64,000 nucleotides of DNA from Pogonophryne albipinna (lineage: Eukaryota; Chordata; Actinopteri; Perciformes; Artedidraconidae): contig CM053261.1 in assembly GCA_028583405.1 (NCBI GenBank), forward strand, positions 15,740,783 to 15,804,782. Reading direction: 5' to 3'. A model generated the notes under the pieces. It saw only the letters and a list, made by a program, of their open reading frames with translations, did no database searches and was not told the DNA's origin. The stretch's first letter is position 1. The number at the start of each line of letters is the position of its first letter. Shown piece by piece: positions 41,598 to 54,400 of this stretch. The position numbers and the translations under genes are program-made.

Positions 41598-42105
41598 AGA
41601 CAAAGCCTCGAAATCAGCCCTCCCCAGGCCCCTTCTTCCCCTGTCCAAAAACTAGAACCCTTTCCATACCCTCCTTCCAAGAACCCTTTAAACCCCCCTC
41701 CCTACCTTCCTCCCCCCCCCCCCCCCCCACTACCTGGGCTGATCTCACCTGTGTCCTCCCTCAGGACCGGGTTCTCCACTGCATCACCGGCTGCTTACTG
41801 AAACTGTTTCTCGACCACATAATCAAATGAATGATCGAACGTATTTTTCAACGTCACTAACTCGGGAGTTCTGTGAATCCGTTTGCTTTGGCATGATGAA
41901 TTCAACTTTTTAATGTAGACTAATTTAAAGAAGTAGAATTATTTTTCATTACCAAACAAACTGAGCATGATAAGCCAAAAGTGCTCAATTGCATCTTTTT
42001 TTTTCACTCACGGGGAAAGAGAGTGGATGTCATTACAGTGTTGAAATGTTTTAATGCTGTGCTTTGTTTTGATCTTTTAAAATAAAGTCTCGCAACTCAT
42101 GACAG
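41598..42105 (+). other. edf1: edf1 3' UTR
   Basis: Follows the TGA at 41595-41597, includes a 17-base poly-C run near 41712, and contains AATAAA at 42081-42086. Confidence 0.75.
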
Positions 42106-43379
42106 TTCTCTGTGTGCATTGGTGGGCCATGGTGAAGCGTTTTTAATCATTCCTAAAAAGTTACAAATATTATTTCTTAAAGCTGTTACATGTTTTAATT
42201 GTATGTCTCACAATGAATCAAACCTGAACATGTTGTTTTACATTTTAAAATGGCTTTTGCTCACTGCCTATAATTGAAGCAACCCTCTACAGTTTTAAGT
42301 GTTTTGGTAGCAACAGCAATACGAGTTAAACACAATATAGGACATAGAAGAGTTTAAAGAAGGATAGTTAGAATAACAAAATAAAAATCTGACATCAAAG
42401 ATGAATATAATCAAAGTGGTTTAAATATATACACATATTAATAATTATGAATATGATAAATATATATAGATTAAAATGTGTAAGTCCAGATATGTACATA
42501 CAGTGCCTTTCATAGGTAAATATGCAGGATGTTAACCGTTTAAGTTTAAGGGTTAGGTCATACAGGCCCAAAGGAGGTATCCTGAAACAACCTGAAATCT
42601 GGATGTAGTAGTAATCTTGATCCACTAGATGTCAGAATACTACCAGGAACATATTGGGAGTGTTCCACTATGTTTGAACTATGGTATACAATGTGTATCG
42701 CAAGTTTTGTGCAAGGTTGTGACTTCTTGATGTAAAAGGAGTACATAAAGTGAAAACTACTTTTTAAACAGTTCTAGAAAAAAACATCTTGCTTAAACTT
42801 TACATATAAAGGTGTAAAGGTGCACAATTCAAAGAAAAGGTCAATTGAAACTTGTGACACTGTGCTAGATGTGTTGAAATGTTTACTTTAGTCTCAAAGG
42901 ATTAACTATCCTATAATGTTAACATCCTTGCCCTTTTCAAATACTCTAAAATGACAGGCCTTGATGAAGACTTGCTTTCAGCTCTCTCTTTCTCTTCAAT
43001 GTTCCATTTCCAACATGGGTTATTGATTCAATAATTACTTTTGCCAGTGGGAGGCTGCCTTCTGTTTTATTAAAGATTCATGGAGCTTGTTGTTGCAGAA
43101 TAACAAACAGCATGATGAGGGGAGTTGCAAGTGGGTAAACAGGCACTCAGCTGAGATGAAAAAAGAGCTTTCAGAGGTCAAGCAATGCCAGCATTTAGTT
43201 CTACCTCTATCAATCCCTAATGTGCAATCTCTTGTCTGGTGAGATAACCCCCTGTGGCACACCTGTAGATCAATGTGGTCATAAAAAAAACAGACAGCCG
43301 AGCACACCTGCATGTAGCCGTGACTGTACATAATCTATTATCTGCTTGTTTTGGGTCCCACAGGGTGCCTGATAACATC
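42106..43379. other. Intergenic spacer; nothing recognised
   Basis: AT-rich, non-coding on both strands, with no repeat termini I can identify. Confidence 0.4.
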
Positions 43380-45429
43380 AGTTCTAACTTTTTCATTAAT
43401 TGGAGAGGAAACTCTCTGGTCCCACTCCCCTGGTCACAGCCATCATATACCGTCCCCCGAAGTCAAACCCCTCCTTTCTCTCCGACCTCTCTGACATTCT
43501 CACTCAGCTTTCTGCCATATCCCCATCTGTTCTCCTCTTAGGTGATTTTAACATTCATGTTGACGACCCGACTTGCAAATATGCCTCTGAATGTAAGGAA
43601 ACCCTTCACTGCTGCAACTTCTCTCAACACATCGACTTCCCAACACACAGCCGTGGTCACATCCTGGACTTGGTCTGCTCCACTGGTCTCACCATCCATC
43701 ATCTGTCCAGCCTCAATCTCCACATCTCTGATCACCTGGCCATCATCATGGACATCAACATCCCCATCCCCGCCCAAAAGCAAAAACGCACAATAACCTA
43801 CAGAAATCTCAAATCCATCTCACCTTCAGCAATCACTGCCTCCATTACCTGCAAGATGTCTGTCTCCCCCCCCCCCCCACTTTCTGAAAACCCATCTGAA
43901 CTTGTGGACTTTTATAACAGCACCCTCTCCTTCTGTCTCAATGAACTGGCCCCCACAAAAACAAAAAATATCTCTTTCATACACTCCGCCCCCTGGTATA
44001 CCCCCGAACTCCGCCAAATGTAATCAAGGAAACGTCAACTTGAACGCCAACACAAGAAAACCACACTAACAGTCCATCTTCAAATCTACAAAGACTATCT
44101 CCAGCAGTACAGTAACGCACTCAAAGCAGCCCGGTCTAATTACTACTCACAACTCATTCAGTCTGGCTCCAGCAACCCCAAGCGTCTGTTCTCCACCATC
44201 AGCAAACTTCTCAAACCCTGTGACAACGCCACCTCGTCCTTCACCACAGAACAGTGCAACTCCTTCCTCTCGTTTTTCCAAACCAAAATCAGCAACATTT
44301 ACAGCAATCTGACACCCTCATCAGCACCCCCCACCTCCCCTCCTGGCTCCCCCCCCTTCACCTCACAGCCCCTGTCCCACTTCTCCCCTGTGACCCCCAT
44401 GCAACTGTCCGACTTCATGACTGGAATTAACTCCACCTGCACACTTGACCCAATGCCCTCCAAATTTGTTAAAGAGAGCCTCCCTGCCATCTCCCAACTC
44501 ATTGCCACCATCATTAACTCCTCCCTCAGATCTGGATCAGTTCCCCCCTCTCTCAAACTGGCTGCTGTCACACCCATTCTCAAAAGACCTGGACTCACAC
44601 CTGACATCATGTCCAACTTCCGGCCCATCTCAAATCTCCCCTTTCTGTCAAAAATACTTGAACGTGTCAATGCCTCACAACTTAAATCCCACCTCAGCTC
44701 CAATTACCTCTTTGAGCCATTTCAATCCGGTTTCCGATCAAAACACAGCGCAGAAACAGCTCTTCTCAAAATCACAAACGACCTCCTCCTCTCCTCTGAC
44801 TCCGGCAACCTGAACATCCTCATCCTCCTCGACCTCACCGCAGCATTCGACACCATCAACCACGCCATCCTGCTGTCCCTCCTCGAATCATCACTCAACA
44901 TCACTGACACTGCACTCTCCTGGCTGAAATCCTACCTCACCGACAGACATCAGTTTATCAACATCAACAACTGCACCTCCTCCACTGCTCCTCTGTCCCA
45001 AGGCGTCCCCCAGGGTTCGGTGCTTGGCCCCCTCCTCTTCATCCTCTACATGCTCCCCCTTGGCAAAATAATTTGTCGCCACAACCTTCAATTTCACTGC
45101 TACGCCGATGACATCCAACTTTATATCTCTACAAAAACCATCACCCCCACAGCACACTCCACTCTCACCAACTGTCTCTCAGAAATAAAAGCATTGATGC
45201 AAACAAACTATCTCCAACTGAACAGTGCCAAATCAGACATCATCATCATCGGCCCCCCATCCCGTATCAAAGACATCCAGAATTTCAACTTCACCATTGA
45301 CAACCACACTCTATCTCCCCCCCTCACATCCGCAACCTCGGAGTCATCTTCGACAGTCAGCTCACATATATTATATGTAAAGCGTCTTTGAGCTCCTGTA
45401 AAAGCACTAACAAATTAAATCTATTATTA

Positions 45430-45463
<34 letters not shown>

Positions 45464-45470
45464 ACTGCCA
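43380..45470 (+). mobile_element. L2/Maui-type LINE, 5'-truncated, plus strand
   Basis: Carries endonuclease and reverse transcriptase motifs and ends in the fish L2 tail AAAGCGTCTTTGAGCTCCTG followed by (TTA)n/(ATT)n at about 45422-45461. Codons are strongly C-ending, unlike the AT-rich surroundings and unlike the other L2 at 35.1-38.4 kb. The two copies therefore belong to different L2 lineages. Confidence 0.9.
43400..45391 (+). pseudogene. LINE endonuclease-reverse transcriptase with one nonsense codon and a 3' deletion
   Basis: Frames 43400-44023 and 44390-45391 are the same frame, and the sequence between them is open except for TAA at 44021-44023. The endonuclease part shows [12 protein letters not shown] and ISDHLAI. 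The reverse transcriptase part shows [45 protein letters not shown] and CYADDIQLYIS. Near 45320 the frame shifts in a C-run (continuing [14 protein letters not shown] in another frame) and then jumps to the 3' tail. The thumb region and C-terminus are thus deleted. Confidence 0.85.
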
Positions 45471-45799
45471 TTGTTGATGTTACTGAGTAAGCACAATAAT
45501 AAGATCACATAATTCAGGTATTAAATTCAGCCATCATTCATTTTATTATATACAGATATTCTTACTGTCATGTCAAAATGTTTATTGTGAAAAAGGCCTG
45601 GGTAAAGGGACTGACATATATCCTACACACAAATAATCTGCCTAATGCAGTTCCTGTTGCAGTAGGCGCTTCACCGTAGTGGGCAAATAGTTGCAGGTCA
45701 AACTCTCGTACCAGGAGAGCAAGGACACAGACGGGCAACAATCCTAGCTGGTCTACAATGCCATTGACCTCCATTTTGCTGACATATATACTAATATGA

Positions 45800-46260
45800 T
45801 GAGAAAAGTCAGAGTATAGCATTTCAAAATAATAACAAAAATAGTCATGTTGAAATAAATGAGAAAACCTCAGTATAGTATGTCCAGAAAAAAGTCAGAG
45901 TATAGCATTTAGAAAAAATATAGAAAACGTCATAGTATGTTAGAAAAGGGAATTGTATAGTATTTCAAAAGATTTTGAAAAACGTTATAGTGTAGTATAT
46001 AAAAATAATAATAGTATAGTATGTTGAAAAATTGTTTATAATAGTTATTGAATAGTATGGCAAATCAAGTCATAGTTTAGCATGTTGAAAAATAGGAAAG
46101 AAATGACATAGTAAGTAAGTTGAAATAGTCATGTCGAAATGTATTAATATATCAAAAAAGTCACAAAGAAGTCATAGTGTGCTATCATGACGAATAAGTA
46201 ATTGTACAGGATTTCATAAAAAAAGAAATGGAATAGAAAAAATGTCACAATATAGTATGG
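45800..46260. repeat. Degenerate minisatellite (GTCATAGTATAGTATGTTGAAA type)
   Basis: Irregularly spaced variants of AGTATAGTATG/TTGAAAAA recur about a dozen times across 460 bases. The unit length varies (about 22-45 bases). Confidence 0.7.
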
Positions 46261-46343
46261 TATGCAACCTCCTGACCTGTGTTCACTGAAAAAGAAGGAA
46301 GCCTTGCTGTCTTTCAGATTGTCATTCAACAGGCTGCTTTACC

Positions 46344-46345
<2 letters not shown>

Positions 46346-46402
<57 letters not shown>
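46346..46402. repeat. (GT)n microsatellite
   Basis: About 28 pure GT units, seen directly. Confidence 0.97.
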
Positions 46403-46404
<2 letters not shown>

Positions 46405-46829
46405 CGAGAGAGGGGTACGGAGACTCACTGCGTTCCTGGAAATGCCGTTCCATTGGTCAAAACACCATAGCAACATAGTTCCACCTATGACAAGGGAGCA
46501 GCCAGCGGTTTTCAAGGAGATGTGGCGCAGAAAGCTACATGGTGGAGGATTTGGGGGGGGGGGGATTGGAAGTCTGGGGTCTGGTTTGGCCTGAGGCTCC
46601 GAAATTGAGATTCCACAACACGTACAACCTGTTGTGTTGCTCCCTGCAAAGCCTCTCCGTCTCCCATGCAACAGCAGATGCTTCTTTTTCAAGCGTTGTT
46701 TGGCTCTTTCTCACTATTCTATTATTGGTTCAATAAATTGCTTTAATCCCTGCACAAAAGGCTACTGCATTTTCTGTATATTCACTGGTGGGTACAGCGT
46801 TTTTTTTGTCCTGCATTCACAATAGATGC
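46403..46829. other. Intergenic spacer; nothing recognised
   Basis: Holds a poly-G run near 46552 but no credible gene or repeat terminus. Confidence 0.4.
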
Positions 46830-48473
46830 CACACTGCCTTGCATAATCAATTTATTAAAAACAGAGTAAAACAAGACACATAACAAAGTCTAAGTTACTT
46901 TGTATGCAGTAGTGCTCATGTTGTACATCCAAATAACACCTAAGACTTTCTTTCACACAACATGAGGACACGACTCAAACAAAGCCCTCATTTCCTGTTA
47001 AATCTCAAGTTAAGAAAAATTAAATACATCATTTTTTCTTCATCTAGGAGTGTTAAAGTTTTGCAGGCACAGCTGGTAATTCAAACTCAATATTAAGCCT
47101 AATTATGAAATACAAAAAAAGATCAAAACACCAGATTATACTGTGAGAAAATATATGCACAGTTTATTGATAGATGCAAATAGGTGAGGCACACACAAAA
47201 TAATTCTAATCAATAATGTATTAGTTGTGAGTTCTGGCCACGTGTTTTGTCTGCAACATTAGGAACATCAGTCGGGCTGAAACCTGGTGCAGGCTGTAAA
47301 ATTCTTGACTTTATTAGGAAATTCTTTGTCCAGATAATATTCCCATGAACTCGAGGCCTTCTCTGCAGCCTTCATGGGATGCAGTATGCAAAAACAAACA
47401 ACTGGATAATCCACAAATGAAAATAAACAGAGACATTCCAGTGACTACTACAAGATAACAAATTATTTCATAAATAGATTTTTAACTGCTGCTCTTATTC
47501 ATGGCTTTTTAAGACCTGCTTGGGCTCATTTTCTAATATCATCTACAAATCACTGTACAAAGTTGTTTCGGGAACATTCGGTGAAAGGCCAGTTTCACAA
47601 AGGACGAACGATCGGCAATATTTACATTTGGAGTCACTGTAACATATACAAAGAACAAAAGGCACTGCGACAAAAGTCAAAACATTGAAATATACGCTAA
47701 AAGTAAGAGTAAGGTAAAACTGGGCATCCATTCAATAGAACATACGCTAACGTTGCCAATAGTTTTGTCAATCCAATTCATATTGAGTCACACACATTGC
47801 TGTCTAACAAAACGTATGCCACTAGTACACCAGTGTAACTTTCTGTGGATTTGGTTAAAGAAAAGTTTGTATTGTTTACACAGTATACAGTACAGCACTA
47901 TGTGCTCATGAAAAAACATGACGGAGAAGGTGCAACAGTGTAAGTCTGCTAGTGACCTCATATCTTTTTTTATTTATTCAAAGTTAGCTGCACAGTTATT
48001 TAGACACGACACAGCATTACTCTGCAAAGCTAGCTGACGTTATGAATGGTTAGCCTCTTCTTATCGGGTGAGATGTCTTTTATTTTAATAAATACTCACA
48101 ATACAGTGTCAAACATGAAACTTTGGTAAGTGTATTATCGGATTATGCATACTGTCCATATTGATCAAAGCGATTTTAGTCGATAAGCGAATGTTTAATG
48201 ATTTTGTCCGTCATGTCTGACTGTTACAAGAATATTTAGAAATAGTCAACAGTTAATGTCTTTGCCATGTTGCCAGTCTGTAGCAGGATCGTGTTTGTAA
48301 AAGAGTGGACGGTTAGGTTGATGCATGGCTCTTCAGCATGCAGCGCAAACAGGTGGGCAGGTTCACAGTGTCTCCCATCCATAGTATCTAGACATTACCT
48401 TTGTTATTGGTCTTTCTCATACACACATTCACGCATTCCTTCTTATCAACTCACACACCTTTTAAAGTGGACA
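46830..48473 (-). other. prag1: Probable prag1 3' UTR
   Basis: Non-coding sequence downstream of the prag1 stop (minus strand). The complement of AATAAA lies at 46851-46856, giving a UTR of about 1.6 kb. Inferred from the signal and the lack of other genes. Confidence 0.5.
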
Positions 48474-51400
48474 TCACTTCAGTGAGTAGAGCAGCTCCGC
48501 AGTGTGGCAGAGAGACAGAGGGTGAGCCGAGGAAAAGTACTGACAGCAGAGCCAGTCCTCCAGCTCTGCGTTCCTCTCGGGCTCCAGGGAGCGCTCTGCG
48601 AACTTCATCATCAGCAGGGCCCGCTTCACGTCCAGCCAGTTCAGGAGACCCTCGTGTCGGGCTCCATCAACAAAGTCGACCCCCTGTCCCTGCCTCTCTC
48701 GCTGCTGCTGCTCCATCAGGTCCTTCCGGGGGCCCCACAGCAGGCTCTGCAGGATGCGCTTGGCCTCCTGGATGTGGATGCGTTTGATGGGGTCCGGTTG
48801 GAGCAGGAGCTGCGCCAGCCTCTGGAGGCCGGCGGAGTAAAGGGACACGGAGGGGATGGGGGGCAGCTCCTCGCAGCGGTAATCTTGTTCCTTCAGAGCT
48901 GGACTCACCTCAAAGGGGTTGGCTTGGTGGAGGAGTTCGTAGATCAAGATGCCTGTCTGGAACTCGTCGAATTTCCGGTACTGGGCTGCTGACACAATCT
49001 CAGGAGCCAATCTGGCGTGGTCGCGTTTGAAGCGAGGGTCCACGCTGGTTGAGGCCGCGTCCTCAGAGGAGCGACGCTTGGCCTTAGCGAAGTTGCTGAT
49101 GAGAAGCCGGGGGAGGTGACGCTGACTGTCTACGCCACTTGAACTGGTGCCGTTTTCGGAGGAGGTCTGTGGGGAGAACTGGGAGGGTCTGCGGAGATGC
49201 GGCACCAGCAGCAGGTTCTCCAGGCAGATGTCGCGATGCGTGACCCCGTGCTCCTTCAAGTGCTCCAGGCCGTGGCAGAGCTGCAGGAGGAGGAAGCACA
49301 CACGGCGCTCATAGACTTCTGGCTGAGCTTTATGGAACGCCGCCCACTCTCGGACAAAGTCAGCTGCCGTCTGTCGAGGGATCTCCGGGGTGATGACCAC
49401 CACTCGCTCTCGCTCTACCTGTTGGCCAGGCGCAGAGGGCTGAGGCAGCGAGGAGGCAGGTGTGCTGGGCAGAGAGACTTCATCAGAGGGCAGCATGCTC
49501 TGGGGGACACAGGCCAGGAAGTGGCCACAGTCCTGCTGCAGGTTGAAGTGGGGGGGCATACTCTGCTGCACCGACAGGCCGTAGAGATGGACCTGCTTGG
49601 CATCCGCGGAGGGACTCTTGCAAATCTGCGGAGGTATAAACACAAAGATCAGTGGGGGGAAAGGATGAAGAAAAGGAGATAAAAGGGCCAGAGGGGGGAG
49701 AGGCACATTCCACAAACGGAGCAGGAAGGGAGCCGAGCCAAGAAACACAAGAAAGGGATTGTTGTTAGTGAAGTTCCAAGGCCAATTCAGTTCCTGCTCT
49801 CATTCAAGTGAAATTAATGTCCTTCATGCAGAAAGGCTTTTTTTACCAAACTTTAGTACAGCCCTTCTTTGTCTGCAGATTCGCTAACATGCTGTGGGAA
49901 AATTCACACTTAATACAATTCTAAAACAAACATACAAATGTTACAACTCTCATTGTGTGTTTGGGTCAGATTTCTAAACATAATCTCTTCTCAGTGATTA
50001 ACTGGACTAAAATCCACTTTCATGGGGTTCAAGTTTCAGCCATGAACACACTGGTAGCACATCTGATTATAATATGATTATTTGTGCTGAATGGTCTCAT
50101 ACTACATGATGTGTGTTTGGTACTGAGTGTGTGTTGGCCTTGACAACAGGGGGTTGTCTGATTGTAAATCCTGCCTGGAATGTAAAGATTAATTGGGCCT
50201 GGGGATATTAAGCAAGAGTGTGGGCAGCCACGCTGTGGCACAACACATACTGTACAAACAGCTGCTGCTTTGTACTACACTAATGACTTTAGGACAAAGG
50301 TTAGTGAGACTGAACCCACACCCTTCTTCCTGGTTGTTTACACTAGATGCCCTGAAGGTTTCTACTGTAGTGGGGCCATCCCATCTGTAGCCCAAGAACA
50401 AACAAGACCAGCGCCCAATTTTAATCTCCTCCTTCTATCCTCAAACTGTCAAATCCCTGCTTAAAAGATCAGTTTCAACAACAGCCGCTGTAGATTCCTT
50501 GCTCTCTTGACATCAAACTTTAAGTAGGGAGAATAAACACGATCGGTACATTACAAAAACACAGCCAACACTTGTTTACTATACTATATTAGTGTCTAAA
50601 TGTGGTTCAAATTTCAAAGCCATCTAGGAAACTCAAAGATTCATTCATCACAAACAATTGGTAACTTCTTGAAAAACTCAATGTAACAGTTAGTCTGAGG
50701 AAAAGGAAATAGTTAGAATCCCTACTATGTTCTCCAAACCCTGTCTTTGATACTATGCATGTTCTGCAAAAGCCATGCGATTTTCTTTTCATTTACCCCA
50801 ACATTTTCCATTTCTGCGTGTAATTTACATTGTTGTGTGGACAATTTGGAAAAGGGCCAATTATTGAAAGATTGTTCTAGCTCTAACAACATGATTTTAT
50901 TTGATAGGGTTTAAATAGACAAGTTATTTTGTTATTTTGTTTGCAACCTTCAGAAGCCTGTGACCAGCAACACCAGTTATCTCGGGTATTGCAAAAATGA
51001 ATCTGGTCAAAAGATAAGGTGTTCAGGAAATGAACAAGGTTATTCTAAACAAAGTCACAATATAAGGTCTAGTATTCAGGGATTACCTTCACAGCGTATG
51101 AGTTGCTGGGGTCCGAGGCACAGGCAGCAGAGTAGTACACAGCGTCTCCTGAGTTGCAGCTGGGCTTGTTGGAGGTGAGCCTGAACAGAGACCAGTTGCT
51201 CTCCTCAAACCTAAGAGGGTTTCTCTGGGAACGAGTAAAGTGATCTTCGCATTTAAGAGCCAGGCGCCGCAGAGACTCAGCGTACAGGCCTCCTAGTTTG
51301 GAGTACACTCCCTCCCTGCTGTCTATGTTACTCAGGAGGGTCTGTAGCTGCAGGCTGGAGCCCAGATTGGCCGCAGAGCCAGGTTCTGAGGCTGAAAAGG

Positions 51401-54400
51401 GCACGCTGAGTTGGGGGGAGGAGGAGCAGGTGATGCTGCTCCGGCAGTGGACGCCCAGACGCCCGTGAGTTTTCAGTGGCTCACCCAGAGTCCGGGATTT
51501 CGAAGGTCGGCCTAGCGGGGTGTGGCAGCGCTCCAGAGACTCGTTAGAAGAGAAAACGGGTCGGGGGTCTATAGGGCTAGAGGGTAAACTGCAGCGGGAG
51601 CTAACATCGGCGGGACGGCACACGTTGCTCTCTGAGCCGGTGAACGGGAGACGGGGGTAGGCTCGGACAAAGGGTCTTCCGTTAGCGCTGTCTGGAGCCG
51701 ACACGGTGCGGTTGACCATCTTTTTCTCTGGAAGCGGAGGTGGCGTGTTACTTAAGCTGTTTAGGAATGGGGGGTGAGGAGACCCTGGAGCTGAGGCCGC
51801 AGGACTCCTGGAGAATGGAGAGGAGCAAGACATTCGGGAAGCATCTCGAGAACCTGAGAAGAGAAAAATAATCTATATCAGCAGGTTTACTTAAAACGAA
51901 AGTTAGTATTAGTTCAGTCAGTATAGTGTATAGTTTCTAAAAGGAAAGGTTAGGGTTATTAAACAACTGTAGTAAAAGGGACAACACTACTGAAGTGGAC
52001 AAAACTTCACCTCAAAAGATATATAAATTGTTAAAGATATAGCTGTCTTATTTGCTGAGAATTAGATTCAATTATTTATAACACTAACATGTCTTTAAAA
52101 AACACATCAATCAATACAAATATAAAGTGTTAATTAGTGAGTTTTCTTTGGACAGAGCCATGCTAGCTGTTAACCCTCTTCCCAGTGTTTAAGCTAAGCT
52201 AAGCTAAGCTCACCAGCTGTAGCTTCGTATGGAAGAGACATTAAAAAAACAAAGATGCCTAAACCTTTCCTTAAACTAACATAAAATAACAGGCTCAGAG
52301 ACATACACAGATACAGATAGATAGCAAAGACCATCGATTCAAACAAATATCCTGCATCTCAGCATCCTTGAGTTAATTTCCTATAACCTCAAAGTATTCA
52401 CAGACTCATCCTCCTGGGTGACAGCTGTGAGTTTGATTTATTTACTACACCCCGTCTGTCACTGCCTGCTGCTCAGCCTTAGCACCAACACATACCTCGT
52501 TTCCTCAGAAGAGCTGGACATTTCCAAAATCCTGGGTTCAAGCTGACACTCAAAACATCTTGCACTGAATTATGATCCATTTGTCAATTAAAGACTTAAA
52601 GTTGGAACTTGACATTACATTAGCGGAGGCAGATACTGAGATAATGGTGTGGTGTGCTCTCCAATAACTGCTTTCACAGAGGGGGAAGACTGTAAAGACA
52701 AAAAAAGTAGGATGTAGCCAAGCCCTTTTTCCCTCGTTATCAGAGTCCATAATTATCTCTTCAAACAACATGGCTCAGGAAGTTACAGCAATTACAAGCA
52801 TCTGCACCGCGGAGGACATGTGAAGGATGCCACTCATTCTGAGCCACGTCTCAGGTTCAATGATAGTAGAAATCCTAAACTTGCGTTTTAAAAATGAACA
52901 CGGGGTCAGAAAAACTGTGAGGTGACTTTACAAAAGAGGAAGAGATAAGCCACTGTAAAACAATGCAGCGCTCAGTTTCCTCTTTTTACTGTTGTTGTCA
53001 CTCTCGACAAAGTGCATCTTTAAAGAAACATGGTCAAACAGCGTCTGAGCAGCCATACTAACACATATTAACAAAAGCCTATGTCCGTTAAAGATGTGGA
53101 AAGGCACCAGCTTGATCAATAGAATACAAAATACTTATGATATGGTGCTCACCAGTGTCGGCAGTCAGGTTGTCATTGGAGGCGGTGGGTAGGCTGGCAC
53201 TGCCCAGGCCCCTCAGGGAGGAGGGGGGGCTCTCAGCAGACCCTTGTTGGCTGCAGCGGTCCAGCTCCATGTTGCTGCCACTCATCTTACCGCACACTCT
53301 GTCATGGAGAAAATAACACGGTGAATTTGATCGGACAAACAGACATACACAATATATGGTTTGAATGCATATCTGTTACGTGCCTGTATTGCTGATGTCA
53401 TTGCCCAAAAAAACGTTAAGCCAAGTTTAGCATCCACTGGTCTGTAGGCTTTCTGCTGAAAGAGATCTGTCCATAAATGTGGAACAACTCTACTTCCCCT
53501 TGATGTTTTCTTATCAGCACTATGTTATTCTAATGAATCCACGTAAAACAGCACACTGTTTCATTTTAAATGACGAACAAGTAAAGGTTGAGGAGTAGTT
53601 CCACTTCCTTGTTCAAGGCCCACTTCTTGTTTTTGTCATGATTCATAGCTGCAACAAACAACGACTAAATCCTCTCATGGCATGTTATGATTCTATCGGA
53701 TATGGCAGTGTTGCTTGTTTTGTTTTTGGCTCACAGCACGAGTGATACCTGGCCCCTTAAGTGAGACTAAGTAACTATTTGGATAAACATCACACACTGT
53801 GGCCACGAGGCGCATTGCAGGATAATGGCACTTTGAATGGTCCTACATTTCCCAAGATTCACTGGACTTAAAGTGGACCTATCATGCTATATTTGAATAC
53901 TATATTGTAGGGCCATACCTATATAAAACATGTTTGTGACATCTTTTTTTCAAAATATCAAACAGATCATGCATTTTAGCCATGCCTCATTTCGCTCTAT
54001 TCCAGCCCTGTCTTCACAAGGGCTGATTCTGTGGCAAATGAGCTGCAGCTGACCACGCCCCCCTGCAAAGGAGGGGGGCGAGGCACGAGCGTCATGTTAC
54101 CATGCTGTTACCATACGGTTACCATGCTGTTACCATGCTGTTACCATGCTGTTACCATGCCACGCAACCTCTCATTCCCCTGATAGGTGGAGAGTTGCCC
54201 ATATAGGCGGAGCTCCCTGTTTCTGACGTCAGAACAATTTCAAATCTGTATCAGTCTGTATCAGATCCGTTGCAGCCCCGTTTTTAGAGATTTGGGTATG
54301 GAGGAAAAGAGAGAGGGTTGTGTTTTCTGACACTTGGTGAGTTCCCTGACACACCGGGGACACATATTCATGTATAAAAGACGTACAAAAGTGCATTTTG

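Noticed and set aside
41501..41830. 109-codon frame overlapping the last edf1 exon
   Set aside because: It is the last edf1 exon read in the wrong frame and extended into the Pro-rich translation of the C-rich 3' UTR.
46339..46692. 117-codon minus-strand frame downstream of prag1
   Set aside because: Its C-terminal third is the (GT)n microsatellite read as Thr-His repeats; not a gene.
49197..49682. 161-codon plus-strand frame opposite the prag1 kinase exon
   Set aside because: A shadow of the GC-rich prag1 exon; the minus-strand product is clearly the real one.
54094..54160. Short regular repeats that might suggest a CRISPR-like array
   Set aside because: The repeats are directly adjacent 11-bp tandem units without unique spacers, inside a MITE of a vertebrate genome.
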